A stretch of 64,000 bases of DNA from Acetobacterium bakii (GTDB lineage Bacteria > Bacillota > Clostridia > Eubacteriales > Eubacteriaceae), in contig NZ_LGYO01000003.1 of NCBI RefSeq assembly GCF_001263355.1, positions 1-64,000 on the forward strand, written 5' to 3'. The position numbers and the translations under genes are program-made. This document shows positions 57,324 through 64,000 of this stretch, piece by piece. Below the pieces are notes generated by a model. That model was given only the letters and a program-made list of their open reading frames with translations. It ran no database searches and had not been told where the DNA came from. How positions within the stretch are numbered: the first letter of the stretch is position 1; every line of letters begins with the position of its first letter.

Positions 57324-58688
57324 ATGAAAAAAATCGGTTTGCTAAAGGTGGTTAGGCTATGTTCTCAATACAAAAAAATGAGTGAAGGTGAAAAAGAAAA
57401 AATAAGAGCAGAGCGGCTTTCCAATATGGTTCGGTATGCAAAAATGAACAGCCCCTATTACCAAAAACTTTATGAGCATATGGGGCCGGATTTTAAGCTG
57501 GAGGACTTGCCTCCCACAAATAAGACTGACCTCATGGCGCATTTTGATGACTGGCTAACGGATGAGACCGTCAAGCTCGCCTTGGTGAATGAATTTATGA
57601 TCGATCTGGATAATGTTGGTCGAAAATTCAAAGGGAAATATGTGATTTATACAACCAGTGGATCTACCGGAAACCCACTGGTCACCCTTTGCGATGAGAC
57701 CACCAGCAACGTCATGGGCGGTATTAATATGATGCGGAGCTTTGCCAGAAAAAAGGATATAAAGGCCCTTATCAAGCGGGGCGGAAAGTCTATGGGCATC
57801 TTTGCCACCGGCGGATTTTATTTGGGGAACAGCTCGGTCCGGCAGCGGTTACTTGCGATGCCCTGGAAGAAGCGACAGATGGCAGTGACCAGCGCTTTGT
57901 ATCCGATCCCTCAAATTGTTGCTGAACTCAACGCCTTTCAGCCGGCGATGCTGGGGGGATATCCGACCATACTGGAGCTGCTTATCGATGAACAAAAAAG
58001 TGGACGGCTTAATATTAATCCGGTTATCATTATGACAGGCGGCGAATACTTAAGTTCAGAGCTCCGGGAAAAACTTTCGGAAGTGTTTGGCTGTTACGTT
58101 CAGACCTCTTATGCTTGTACCGAAGGGGGAACGATTGCCTGTGAATGTACAGAAAATCATTTTCATATCAATGACGACTGGGTGATTGTCGAACCGGTGG
58201 ATAAGAATAACCAACCGGTGGCTGATGGAATGCAATCGGACAAAATTCTCTTGACTAATCTGTTTAACTACACGCAGCCGTTTATCCGCTATGAAGTGAC
58301 TGACCGGGTTGTCATGCATCACCAGCCCTGCGCTTGCGGCAATCCATCCCCCTGGCTGACCCTGGAAGGACGCACTGATGATGTGCTGACCTTTCGGGAA
58401 AATGGCAGCGTGATAAAAATTGCACCGCTTCCCATTTACGCCACCCTGAAAGAAATCCATGAAATACAAAAGTTTCAGCTCGTTGCCCATAAAGATAATC
58501 AGTTGGAGCTGCGGCTGGAAACAATAGAGGGAGCCCAGAAAAACGAGGTGTTTGAAATCGCCTGTGAAAAACTGAGAACATTTTTTTCCATCCATGGCGT
58601 TACCCAGACAGAGATTATTCTGTCAGATGAGAAACCAAAACAGCATCCCCTAAGCGGCAAGTTTAAACATATCATTAATACAGAATAA
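57324..58688 (+). CDS. PaaK-like adenylate-forming enzyme (phenylacetate-CoA ligase / CapK family)
   Basis: 454 residues. The family's phosphate loop YTTSGSTGNPLV is at ~110. Further motifs are PAMLGGYPTILELLIDEQ, IIMTGGEYLSSELREKL, the adenine-site segment TSYACTEGGTIACEC and LEGRTDDVL, with the C-terminal lysine region HPLSGKFKHI. Members activate a carboxylate as acyl-AMP and transfer it to CoA or another acceptor. The substrate is unknown. AAGGAGG inside the preceding tetR end serves as its ribosome site. Confidence 0.85.
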   Translation: MKKIGLLKVVRLCSQYKKMSEGEKEKIRAERLSNMVRYAKMNSPYYQKLYEHMGPDFKLEDLPPTNKTDLMAHFDDWLTDETVKLALVNEFMIDLDNVGRKFKGKYVIYTTSGSTGNPLVTLCDETTSNVMGGINMMRSFARKKDIKALIKRGGKSMGIFATGGFYLGNSSVRQRLLAMPWKKRQMAVTSALYPIPQIVAELNAFQPAMLGGYPTILELLIDEQKSGRLNINPVIIMTGGEYLSSELREKLSEVFGCYVQTSYACTEGGTIACECTENHFHINDDWVIVEPVDKNNQPVADGMQSDKILLTNLFNYTQPFIRYEVTDRVVMHHQPCACGNPSPWLTLEGRTDDVLTFRENGSVIKIAPLPIYATLKEIHEIQKFQLVAHKDNQLELRLETIEGAQKNEVFEIACEKLRTFFSIHGVTQTEIILSDEKPKQHPLSGKFKHIINTE

Positions 58689-59000
58689 CAGTGATGATTA
58701 AATATAGAAAAGAGATTAGCATATGCTAGTCTTTTTTTGTTTGTGTAAAAAAGAAATGAATTAAAAGTTATTTTACTTTTTGTGTGTGAGAAGACGCGAC
58801 TATTGCGGCACCGGACGAGCACAAGATTTGCAGATCGCCTGTAAGCAAGGGTTGTCAATCGGGGAATATTATGATAGTATAAAAAAATATAAGAAATGAC
58901 TTATATTTTTTTTTGCAAACTTCACGGGCTGTCATAGCAGTTTATTGAGAAGTTTTTAAATAAAATTGCTAATAATTCTTATACAGCAGAATTAACAATA
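58689..59000. other. Gene-free interval with modD scrap
   Basis: Apart from the short ModD-like relic at 58807-58851, only AT-rich non-coding sequence is seen. It contains the likely promoter of the YjdM gene (TTGAGA near 58948 is a weak candidate). Confidence 0.4.
58807..58851 (+). pseudogene. Relic of a second modD-like gene, 15 codons
   Basis: The frame reads GTGRAQDLQIACKQG. ModD at 51202 has GTGRAQDLHIAWKVG at the same place. Nothing before or after it is related, so it is a scrap left by deletion or recombination. Confidence 0.5.
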
Positions 59001-59021
59001 ATGAATGGAGAAAATGAAAGT

Positions 59022-59363
59022 ATGGTAAAGTTACCAAATTGTCCAAAATGCAATTCAGAATATACTTATGAAGATAGAGATTTATTGGTATGCCCTGAAT
59101 GCGCTCATGAGTGGACGTTAGAATCAGAAAACGAAGATAATGAAGAAGAAAGAATTGTTAAAGATGCCCACGGAAATGTGTTAAATAATGGTGATACGGT
59201 TATATTAATCAAAGACCTTAAGGTAAAAGGCAGTGTACAGGACTTGAAAAAGGGAACAAAAGTAAAAAATATCTATTTGGCTGATGGAGATCATAATATT
59301 GATTGTAAAATCGATGGTTTTGGAGCCATGGAATTAAAATCAGAATTTGTTAAAAAAGCATAA
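59022..59363 (+). CDS. YjdM/PhnA-type zinc-ribbon protein
   Basis: 113 residues. An N-terminal zinc ribbon [15 protein letters not shown]...[10 protein letters not shown] (two CxxC pairs) is followed by the PhnA domain ([54 protein letters not shown]). Despite the PhnA name, no phosphonate genes are near; the function of the family is uncertain. ATG 59022 matches the usual start and has GGAG 11 bases upstream; ATG 59001 would add seven residues. A strong terminator follows. Confidence 0.9.
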   Translation: MVKLPNCPKCNSEYTYEDRDLLVCPECAHEWTLESENEDNEEERIVKDAHGNVLNNGDTVILIKDLKVKGSVQDLKKGTKVKNIYLADGDHNIDCKIDGFGAMELKSEFVKKA

Positions 59364-59411
59364 ATAATGTAATTTCTCAAAACATCAAATCAATCGTGAC
59401 TAAATAGTCAT

Positions 59412-59460
59412 AAGCTCGTTTATTTTTAACTATAGTTGAAAATAAACGAGCTTTTTTTTA
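59412..59460 (+). terminator. Terminator behind the YjdM gene
   Basis: AAGCTCGTTTATTTT pairs with AAAATAAACGAGCTT around a 12-base loop, followed by T6. Confidence 0.85.
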
Positions 59461-59499
59461 TTTGCCAGAATATTGAATATAAAAAAAAATAAAAAGTCC

Positions 59500-59530
59500 T
59501 TGACTTAGAGCTAACTCCAGATGATAGACT
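59500..59530 (+). promoter_or_regulatory. MerR-type promoter 1 (aldo/keto reductase)
   Basis: TTGACT (59500-59505), 19-base spacer, TAGACT (59525-59530). The spacer carries the dyad CTTAGAGCTAACTCCAG. A 19-base spacer with an internal dyad is the hallmark of promoters activated by MerR-family proteins. Similar promoters lie at 61271 and 62611. Confidence 0.75.
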
Positions 59531-59640
59531 ATAATACAAGTATAAAATGAAGTCCGGCTATAAAACCGGCCGATGATTTCAAAAAAAATATTCAGACCCG
59601 GACGACGATTATAACAACTTAAAGTGAAGGAGAAAAAGAT

Positions 59641-60759
59641 ATGGAACAGAAAAAATTAGGATTTGGATTTATGCGCTTGCCAGTAACCAACCAGGAGGAT
59701 TCTACCAGTATCGATATGGAAATGCTGAATCAAATGGTTGATATCTTTCTCGAAAGAGGCTTTACCTACTTTGACACCGCCTATATGTATCACAATTTCA
59801 AAAGTGAAATTGCGCTGCGTGAAGCCCTGGTTAAACGTCATCCCAGAGATTCCTTTACGGTAGCCACTAAAATGCCGACCATGTTTTTGAAAATGAAAGA
59901 AGATCAGGAACGCATTTTCAATGAACAGCTGGAAAAGTGCGGCGTGGATTATTTTGACTACTACCTGCTTCACAATCTTGGCGTGACGCACTATGAAATA
60001 GCTGAAAATATGGACAGCTTTGCCTTTATTCAGAAGAAAAAAGAAGAAGGAAAAATAAAAAAAATCGGATTTTCCTATCACGATAATGCGGATTTGCTTG
60101 ATCATATTTTAACAAAACATCCTGAAGTGGATTTTGTACAGCTGCAGATTAATTACATGGATTGGAATAACGAAAGTATTCAGTCCGGAAAATGCTATGA
60201 TGTTGCCACAAAACACGGAAAAAAGGTAATTGTGATGGAACCCGTTAAAGGCGGTACCCTTGCCAATGTTCCTGCTAAAGCAGAAGAAATTTTAAAAGCA
60301 TGCCATCCGGATCTTTCCGTTTCTTCTTGGGCGATCCGTTATGCCGCCAGTCATGAAAACGTGATGATGGTACTCAGTGGTATGACCAATATGGAGCAGT
60401 TACTGGATAACACCGGATATATGCAGAATTTTAAGCCATTGAATAAGGAAGAATATGATAAAATAAGCGAAGTAGTCAGTATCATTAATGAATCAATCGC
60501 AATTCCATGTACAGCGTGTCAGTATTGCGTGGATGACTGTCCGCAAAATATACCGATTCCTAAATATTTTGCCTTATATAATGCTGAAAAACAATGCATT
60601 AAGCAGATGTTTTCAACGCAAAGTGTTTATTATGGGAATTATACCAAAACATACGGAAAAGCTTCAGATTGTATCGAATGCAAAAAATGCGAAGACAGCT
60701 GTCCTCAGCATATTGAAATTACAAAATGGTTAAAAGAAGTCGCCAGCACATTTGAGTAA
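59641..60759 (+). CDS. Aldo/keto reductase with C-terminal 4Fe-4S domain
   Basis: 372 residues. The aldo/keto reductase barrel has the catalytic Asp (TYFDTAYMY), Lys (VATKMP) and His (YYLLHNLG), and the NADP-loop region [16 protein letters not shown] ferredoxin-like tail carries two cluster motifs, [13 protein letters not shown] and [13 protein letters not shown]. Such enzymes are common in anaerobic Firmicutes and reduce carbonyl compounds with possible electron input through Fe-S clusters. GAAGGAG precedes the ATG. It forms a unit with the MerR gene 44 bases downstream and is preceded by a MerR-type promoter. Confidence 0.93.
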   Translation: MEQKKLGFGFMRLPVTNQEDSTSIDMEMLNQMVDIFLERGFTYFDTAYMYHNFKSEIALREALVKRHPRDSFTVATKMPTMFLKMKEDQERIFNEQLEKCGVDYFDYYLLHNLGVTHYEIAENMDSFAFIQKKKEEGKIKKIGFSYHDNADLLDHILTKHPEVDFVQLQINYMDWNNESIQSGKCYDVATKHGKKVIVMEPVKGGTLANVPAKAEEILKACHPDLSVSSWAIRYAASHENVMMVLSGMTNMEQLLDNTGYMQNFKPLNKEEYDKISEVVSIINESIAIPCTACQYCVDDCPQNIPIPKYFALYNAEKQCIKQMFSTQSVYYGNYTKTYGKASDCIECKKCEDSCPQHIEITKWLKEVASTFE

Positions 60760-60803
60760 ATCCATTCAGCTGATTATTAAGAAACGTTTGGAGGAAAGTA
60801 AAG

Positions 60804-61181
60804 ATGACCATTACAGAAGTGAGTAAAAAGTATGATATGTCTCAGGATACCCTGCGTTATTATGAGCGAATCGGATTAATACCGGCAGTCAATCGGACCA
60901 AAGGCGGGATGCGGGACTATACTGAAGAATCCTGTGCCTGGATTGAATTGGCAAAATGCATGCGTTCGGCGGGGATTCCCATTGAAGCCCTGATTGAATA
61001 TTGTGCCCTGACCCAACAGGGTGATGAGACCATCATCGCCCGAAAAGAGCTGTTAGTCGAGGAACGCACAAAGCTGCTGGAAAAAATGGAAGACATGAAA
61101 AAGACTCTGGAGAGGCTCAATTACAAAATAGACCGATATGAAAAAGCCGAAGTCACCGGGGTTTTGTCCTGGGACAAATAA
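60804..61181 (+). CDS. MerR-family regulator (AdhR-like)
   Basis: 125 residues: the MerR winged helix EVSKKYDMSQDTLRYYERIG with LIPAVNRTKGGMRDY, a connecting part with Cys and a long dimerisation coiled coil (EERTKLLEKMEDMKKTLERL). It lacks a metal-binding C-terminus and resembles AdhR-type proteins that respond to aldehydes through a cysteine (Cys49 and Cys57 are candidates). It is flanked by two aldo/keto reductase genes. Three MerR-type promoters nearby are its probable targets, including its own operon. Confidence 0.92.
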   Translation: MTITEVSKKYDMSQDTLRYYERIGLIPAVNRTKGGMRDYTEESCAWIELAKCMRSAGIPIEALIEYCALTQQGDETIIARKELLVEERTKLLEKMEDMKKTLERLNYKIDRYEKAEVTGVLSWDK

Positions 61182-61270
61182 TACCAATGTTTGACAAAAT
61201 TAAATAAATGTATTAAAAGTCTCCGGACCTTAAATGGACGGATATTTTTCTAAGAAATAAATTAAAAATA

Positions 61271-61301
61271 TTGACTTGGTGTAAAGTTCAAGTGGTAGAA
61301 T
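61271..61301 (+). promoter_or_regulatory. MerR-type promoter 2 (second aldo/keto reductase)
   Basis: TTGACT (61271-61276), 19-base spacer, TAGAAT (61296-61301). Spacer dyad CTTGGTGTAAAGTTCAAG. Confidence 0.75.
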
Positions 61302-61391
61302 AGTAATAGTAGACAAATAAGCCAGGATAAATTGATTTGACTAAACAATCAATGACAGATTGTTTAAATCTAAAATTAGGGAGATTGAAAG

Positions 61392-62543
61392 ATGCTGTAT
61401 CGAAAATTCGGAAAAACAAATGAAGAGGTTTCAGTTTTAGGATTTGGCTGTATGCGACTGCCTGTTATCGACGGGGTTCAAACCAATATCGATGATGAGA
61501 AAGCAATAAAAATGATCCGATACGCCATCGACCATGGTGTCAATTATATTGATACGGCCTATCCTTATCACGGGACCGGTTTTGATAAAGGCGGCGAAAG
61601 CGAACCTTTTGTGGCCCGGGCATTAAAGGATGGCTATCGAGAACGGGTTAAAATCGCAACAAAGCTTCCGTCATGGCTGATTCAGACCCGTGACGATATG
61701 GATCGATTCTTGGATGAACAGCTCAAACGTCTGGAAACGGATGTCATCGATTTTTACTTGGTGCATGGACTGAACAAAGGTTTCTGGCAAAACCTGAAAA
61801 AACTGGAAGTTTGTGAATTTTTGGATCAGGCCATCAAAGACGGTAAAATCAGGCACGCTGGTTTTTCTTTTCATGATGACTGTGATTTATTTGTAGAAAT
61901 TGTCGATGCCTATGATTGGTCTTTTTGTCAAATCCAATACAATTATCTGGATGAAAATTATCAGGCCGGTACAAAAGGCTTGGAATACGCTGCCAGCAAA
62001 GGATTGGGGATTACCATCATGGAACCAATCAGAGGTGGCGCGCTGGTCGATAAATTGCCCCAAGAAGTTTTAACTGCCTGGGATGAAGCACCAATCAAAA
62101 GAACTCCTGCGCAGTGGGCACTCAGGTGGGTCATGAATCATCCCGAGGTTTCAGTGGTGCTCAGTGGCATGACTGAAATGGAGCAGGTGGTCGATAATAT
62201 CAATACTGCAAATGAAGGTGCGGCCAACTCCTTAACCAAAGAAGAACTGGCATTAGTGGATTTTTCCAAAAAAACAATAATAGAAAAGATGAAGGTCAAT
62301 TGTACTGGCTGCCGATATTGTATGCCGTGTCCATCCGGGGTTGATATTCCGGGACATTTTTCGCTTTATAACAATGCTTATCTATTTGATACATTAGAGA
62401 AGGCCAAATCTCTCTATGGCACGATGTTTCCGCAAGATGCAAAAGCTTCTAATTGCGTTGAATGTGGAAAATGTGAAGAACATTGTCCCCAGAATATTGC
62501 CATTATCCAGGAATTGAAAAATGTTAGAACAGCATTAGAATAA
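61392..62543 (+). CDS. Second aldo/keto reductase with 4Fe-4S domain
   Basis: 383 residues, similar in plan to the protein at 59641. Catalytic Asp in NYIDTAYPYHG, Lys in IATKLPSW and His in FYLVHGLN are present. The first cluster motif is CTGCRYCMPCPSGV (the CMPCP form frequent in this subfamily), the second CVECGKCEEHCPQ. AGGGAG precedes the ATG. It has its own MerR-type promoter and a strong terminator, so it is a single-gene unit co-regulated with the first reductase. The substrate is not predictable. Confidence 0.93.
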   Translation: MLYRKFGKTNEEVSVLGFGCMRLPVIDGVQTNIDDEKAIKMIRYAIDHGVNYIDTAYPYHGTGFDKGGESEPFVARALKDGYRERVKIATKLPSWLIQTRDDMDRFLDEQLKRLETDVIDFYLVHGLNKGFWQNLKKLEVCEFLDQAIKDGKIRHAGFSFHDDCDLFVEIVDAYDWSFCQIQYNYLDENYQAGTKGLEYAASKGLGITIMEPIRGGALVDKLPQEVLTAWDEAPIKRTPAQWALRWVMNHPEVSVVLSGMTEMEQVVDNINTANEGAANSLTKEELALVDFSKKTIIEKMKVNCTGCRYCMPCPSGVDIPGHFSLYNNAYLFDTLEKAKSLYGTMFPQDAKASNCVECGKCEEHCPQNIAIIQELKNVRTALE

Positions 62544-62555
62544 AGTTGATGATTT

Positions 62556-62590
62556 AAAAATCTCCGTACCTCAAAGGTACGGAGATTTTT
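62556..62590 (+). terminator. Terminator behind the second reductase
   Basis: AAAAATCTCCGTACC pairs perfectly with GGTACGGAGATTTTT around loop TCAAA. Confidence 0.92.
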
Positions 62591-62610
62591 AAAGAAATGA
62601 ATAATTATTA

Positions 62611-62641
62611 TTGAATTAGAGTAAACTCCAAGAGATAAAGT
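62611..62641 (+). promoter_or_regulatory. MerR-type promoter 3 (larC)
   Basis: TTGAAT (62611-62616), 19-base spacer, TAAAGT (62636-62641). Spacer dyad ATTAGAGTAAACTCCAAG, close to that of promoter 1. Confidence 0.7.
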
Positions 62642-62721
62642 ATAAGATACATCAAAGAAATAAGACAAGATAAAACAGAGGTGGAAATGGAAATACAAAT
62701 TAACCGATTGGGAGCGAGACT

Positions 62722-64000
62722 ATGAGTAATACCTTATATTTGGAATGCTATTCCGGCATCAGCGGAGACATGACCGTGGCGGCCCTTCTGGATCTCGGAG
62801 CGGATCAGCAGGTTCTGGAAAAGGCTCTGAAAAGCCTGCCCATCACAGGGTTTGATATCCAAATCAGCAGGGTTAAAAAGGCGGGGTTGGATGTCTGCGA
62901 CTTTAACGTCAAACTGGATCACGAAAATCATGACCACGATATGGCCTATCTCCAGGGGAATCAGCACCACCAACATGGTGATGAGCAGGGTCATAGCCAC
63001 AATGCTCCAGAGCCGGGGCATCATCATGAGCACGACCGTCCAAAATCCCATGGCCATGCCAACCGCGGACTTTTGGAAATTGTGGAAATCATCAACCGGG
63101 CACAGATCACTGATCATGCCAAAGAGTTGGCTGTCCGGATCTTTTCGATCATTGCCGACGCTGAAGCTAAAGCCCATGGGGTGATACGAGATCAGGTTCA
63201 TTTTCATGAGGTCGGCGCGGTGGACTCCATTGTGGATATTGTGGCAGTGGCTGTTTGTCTGGATAATCTGGACATCCATAAGGTGATCGTGCCGGAATTG
63301 TATGAAGGCCGGGGCTTTGTCCGCTGTCAGCATGGAACCATCCCTATTCCCGTCCCGGCAGTGACCCACATCGCCGCCAGTCACCATTTAAATTTACATA
63401 TTACCAGCACTGACGGCGAGCTGATTACCCCAACCGGTGCCGCCATTGTGGCAGCCATTAAAACTGGGGATCAGCTGCCAAAACAGTTTGCCATTGAAAA
63501 AACCGGCATGGGCGCGGGCAAACGGACCTATGACCGACCCAGTCTGCTGCGGGCCATGCTGATCAGCGACAAAACACCAAAGCAGGATGGTATTTATAAA
63601 CTGGAAAGCAATATTGATGATTGCGGCGGTGAAATACTCGGCTTTGTTATGGATCGGTTGTTTGAGGCCGGTGCCAGAGATGTCCACTATATGCCGGTAT
63701 ATATGAAAAAAAACCGGCCCGGCTATCAGTTGAATGTAATCTGCAAAAAAGAAGATATCGAAATATTGGAACAGATTATTTTTGAGGAGACCACCACCAT
63801 TGGGGTCAGACGCATTCACATGGAAAGCACCGGATTAAGACGAACCATTAAAAGAATTCCCACCAGTCTAGGGGTAGCCCAGGTTAAGGTCTGTGAGCTT
63901 GAATCCCGAAAACGGATATATCCCGAATATGTCAGTGTGGTGGAACTCTGCGAAAAACATCGGATGGCCTATCAGGATGCCTACCACATCATCAAAAAAG
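62722..64000 (+). CDS. larC: LarC, nickel-pincer cofactor biosynthesis protein (3' end outside window)
   Basis: Open from ATG 62722 (site GGAGCGAG) to the window end, at least 426 codons. LarC is the CTP-dependent cyclometallase that inserts nickel into the pincer cofactor of lactate racemase and relatives. The start LYLECYSGISGDMTVAALLD, the segments HFHEVGAVDSIVDIV and GELITPTGAAIVAAI, and SNIDDCGGEILGFVMDRLF belong to the family (formerly DUF111). Residues ~70-115 form a His-rich insert (HHQHGDEQGHSHN and GHHHEHD) that could hold nickel. It is one continuous frame, unlike the split larC of some lactobacilli. The other lar genes may follow outside. Confidence 0.93.
   Translation, partial: MSNTLYLECYSGISGDMTVAALLDLGADQQVLEKALKSLPITGFDIQISRVKKAGLDVCDFNVKLDHENHDHDMAYLQGNQHHQHGDEQGHSHNAPEPGHHHEHDRPKSHGHANRGLLEIVEIINRAQITDHAKELAVRIFSIIADAEAKAHGVIRDQVHFHEVGAVDSIVDIVAVAVCLDNLDIHKVIVPELYEGRGFVRCQHGTIPIPVPAVTHIAASHHLNLHITSTDGELITPTGAAIVAAIKTGDQLPKQFAIEKTGMGAGKRTYDRPSLLRAMLISDKTPKQDGIYKLESNIDDCGGEILGFVMDRLFEAGARDVHYMPVYMKKNRPGYQLNVICKKEDIEILEQIIFEETTTIGVRRIHMESTGLRRTIKRIPTSLGVAQVKVCELESRKRIYPEYVSVVELCEKHRMAYQDAYHIIKK

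Noticed and set aside
58056-58595. 179-codon minus-strand ORF
   Set aside because: Antisense to the PaaK-like gene, whose motifs are clear.
62734-63819. Two long minus-strand ORFs (217 and 141 codons)
   Set aside because: Antisense to larC; the plus strand carries the conserved LarC sequence to the window end.
1-64000. CRISPR array
   Set aside because: No series of regularly spaced identical 23-40-bp repeats was seen. The repeats found are the RHS modules, tRNA halves and operator sites.

Overview
The window looks like a chromosomal segment of a low-to-mid GC, anaerobic, acetogenic Clostridia-type Firmicute. Acetobacterium or a close Eubacteriaceae relative is my best guess. This rests on strong AGGAGG ribosome binding sites, an agr-type peptide system, ferredoxin-like aldo/keto reductases, DUF134, DUF2284, DUF3786 and NifX-like proteins, a minimal SufBC pair and LarC. 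It is an inference from gene content, not a database match.

Region 1 (1-20,000) is accessory DNA. It opens with the end of an IS21 element. Next comes an RHS polymorphic-toxin locus: one ricin-lectin/YD-repeat protein (3083-6445), then displaced C-terminal tips and fragments, each followed by a small membrane protein that is probably its immunity protein. Two identical 3' halves of a tRNA-Thr gene (1954-2005 and 9201-9252) and a decayed tyrosine integrase frame this locus. A defence-like stretch follows: an sce7726/sce7725 pair, an unknown membrane-anchored protein and a Gabija-like OLD nuclease plus UvrD helicase. It is closed by an intact IS256 element and an IS3 relic. An HxlR regulator with a divergent flavin-binding protein and a TetR regulator with an operator cluster come next.

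Region 2 (22,775-35,167) is a single-strand chemosensory cluster with an unusual parts list: CheY, a soluble receptor with two signalling tips, a triple-CheW protein, CheB, a receiver without its phospho-aspartate, an Hpt protein with a C-terminal STAS-like part, a HEAT-repeat protein, CheR, a second CheY, and CheA with two Hpt-like segments. No flagellar or pilus gene is present in the window, so a non-motility output is plausible. The cluster ends in a truncated ORF and a tRNA-Lys remnant. A complete agr-type quorum-sensing set follows in the order response regulator, kinase, peptide, processing protease (35,516-38,387). A gene graveyard comes next: an IS256 end, a truncated sigma factor, an ABC ATPase relic, an IS66 relic, and an AbiEi antitoxin with a broken AbiEii toxin.

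Region 3 (41,500-64,000) is mostly core-like. It holds an RNA methyltransferase, a two-component/ABC exporter operon, a general stress L25/CTC protein, tRNA-Val(CAC), and a molybdate or tungstate uptake operon containing a small HMA metallochaperone and ModD. It continues with SufC/SufB, a NifX-like protein with DUF134, MarR- and TetR-controlled units, a PaaK-like ligase and a YjdM protein. Two Fe-S aldo/keto reductases with a MerR regulator lead to the start of larC, which runs off the window. Several regulators have recognisable palindromes or spaced promoters. The clearest are three MerR-type 19-bp-spacer promoters, in front of both reductases and larC.
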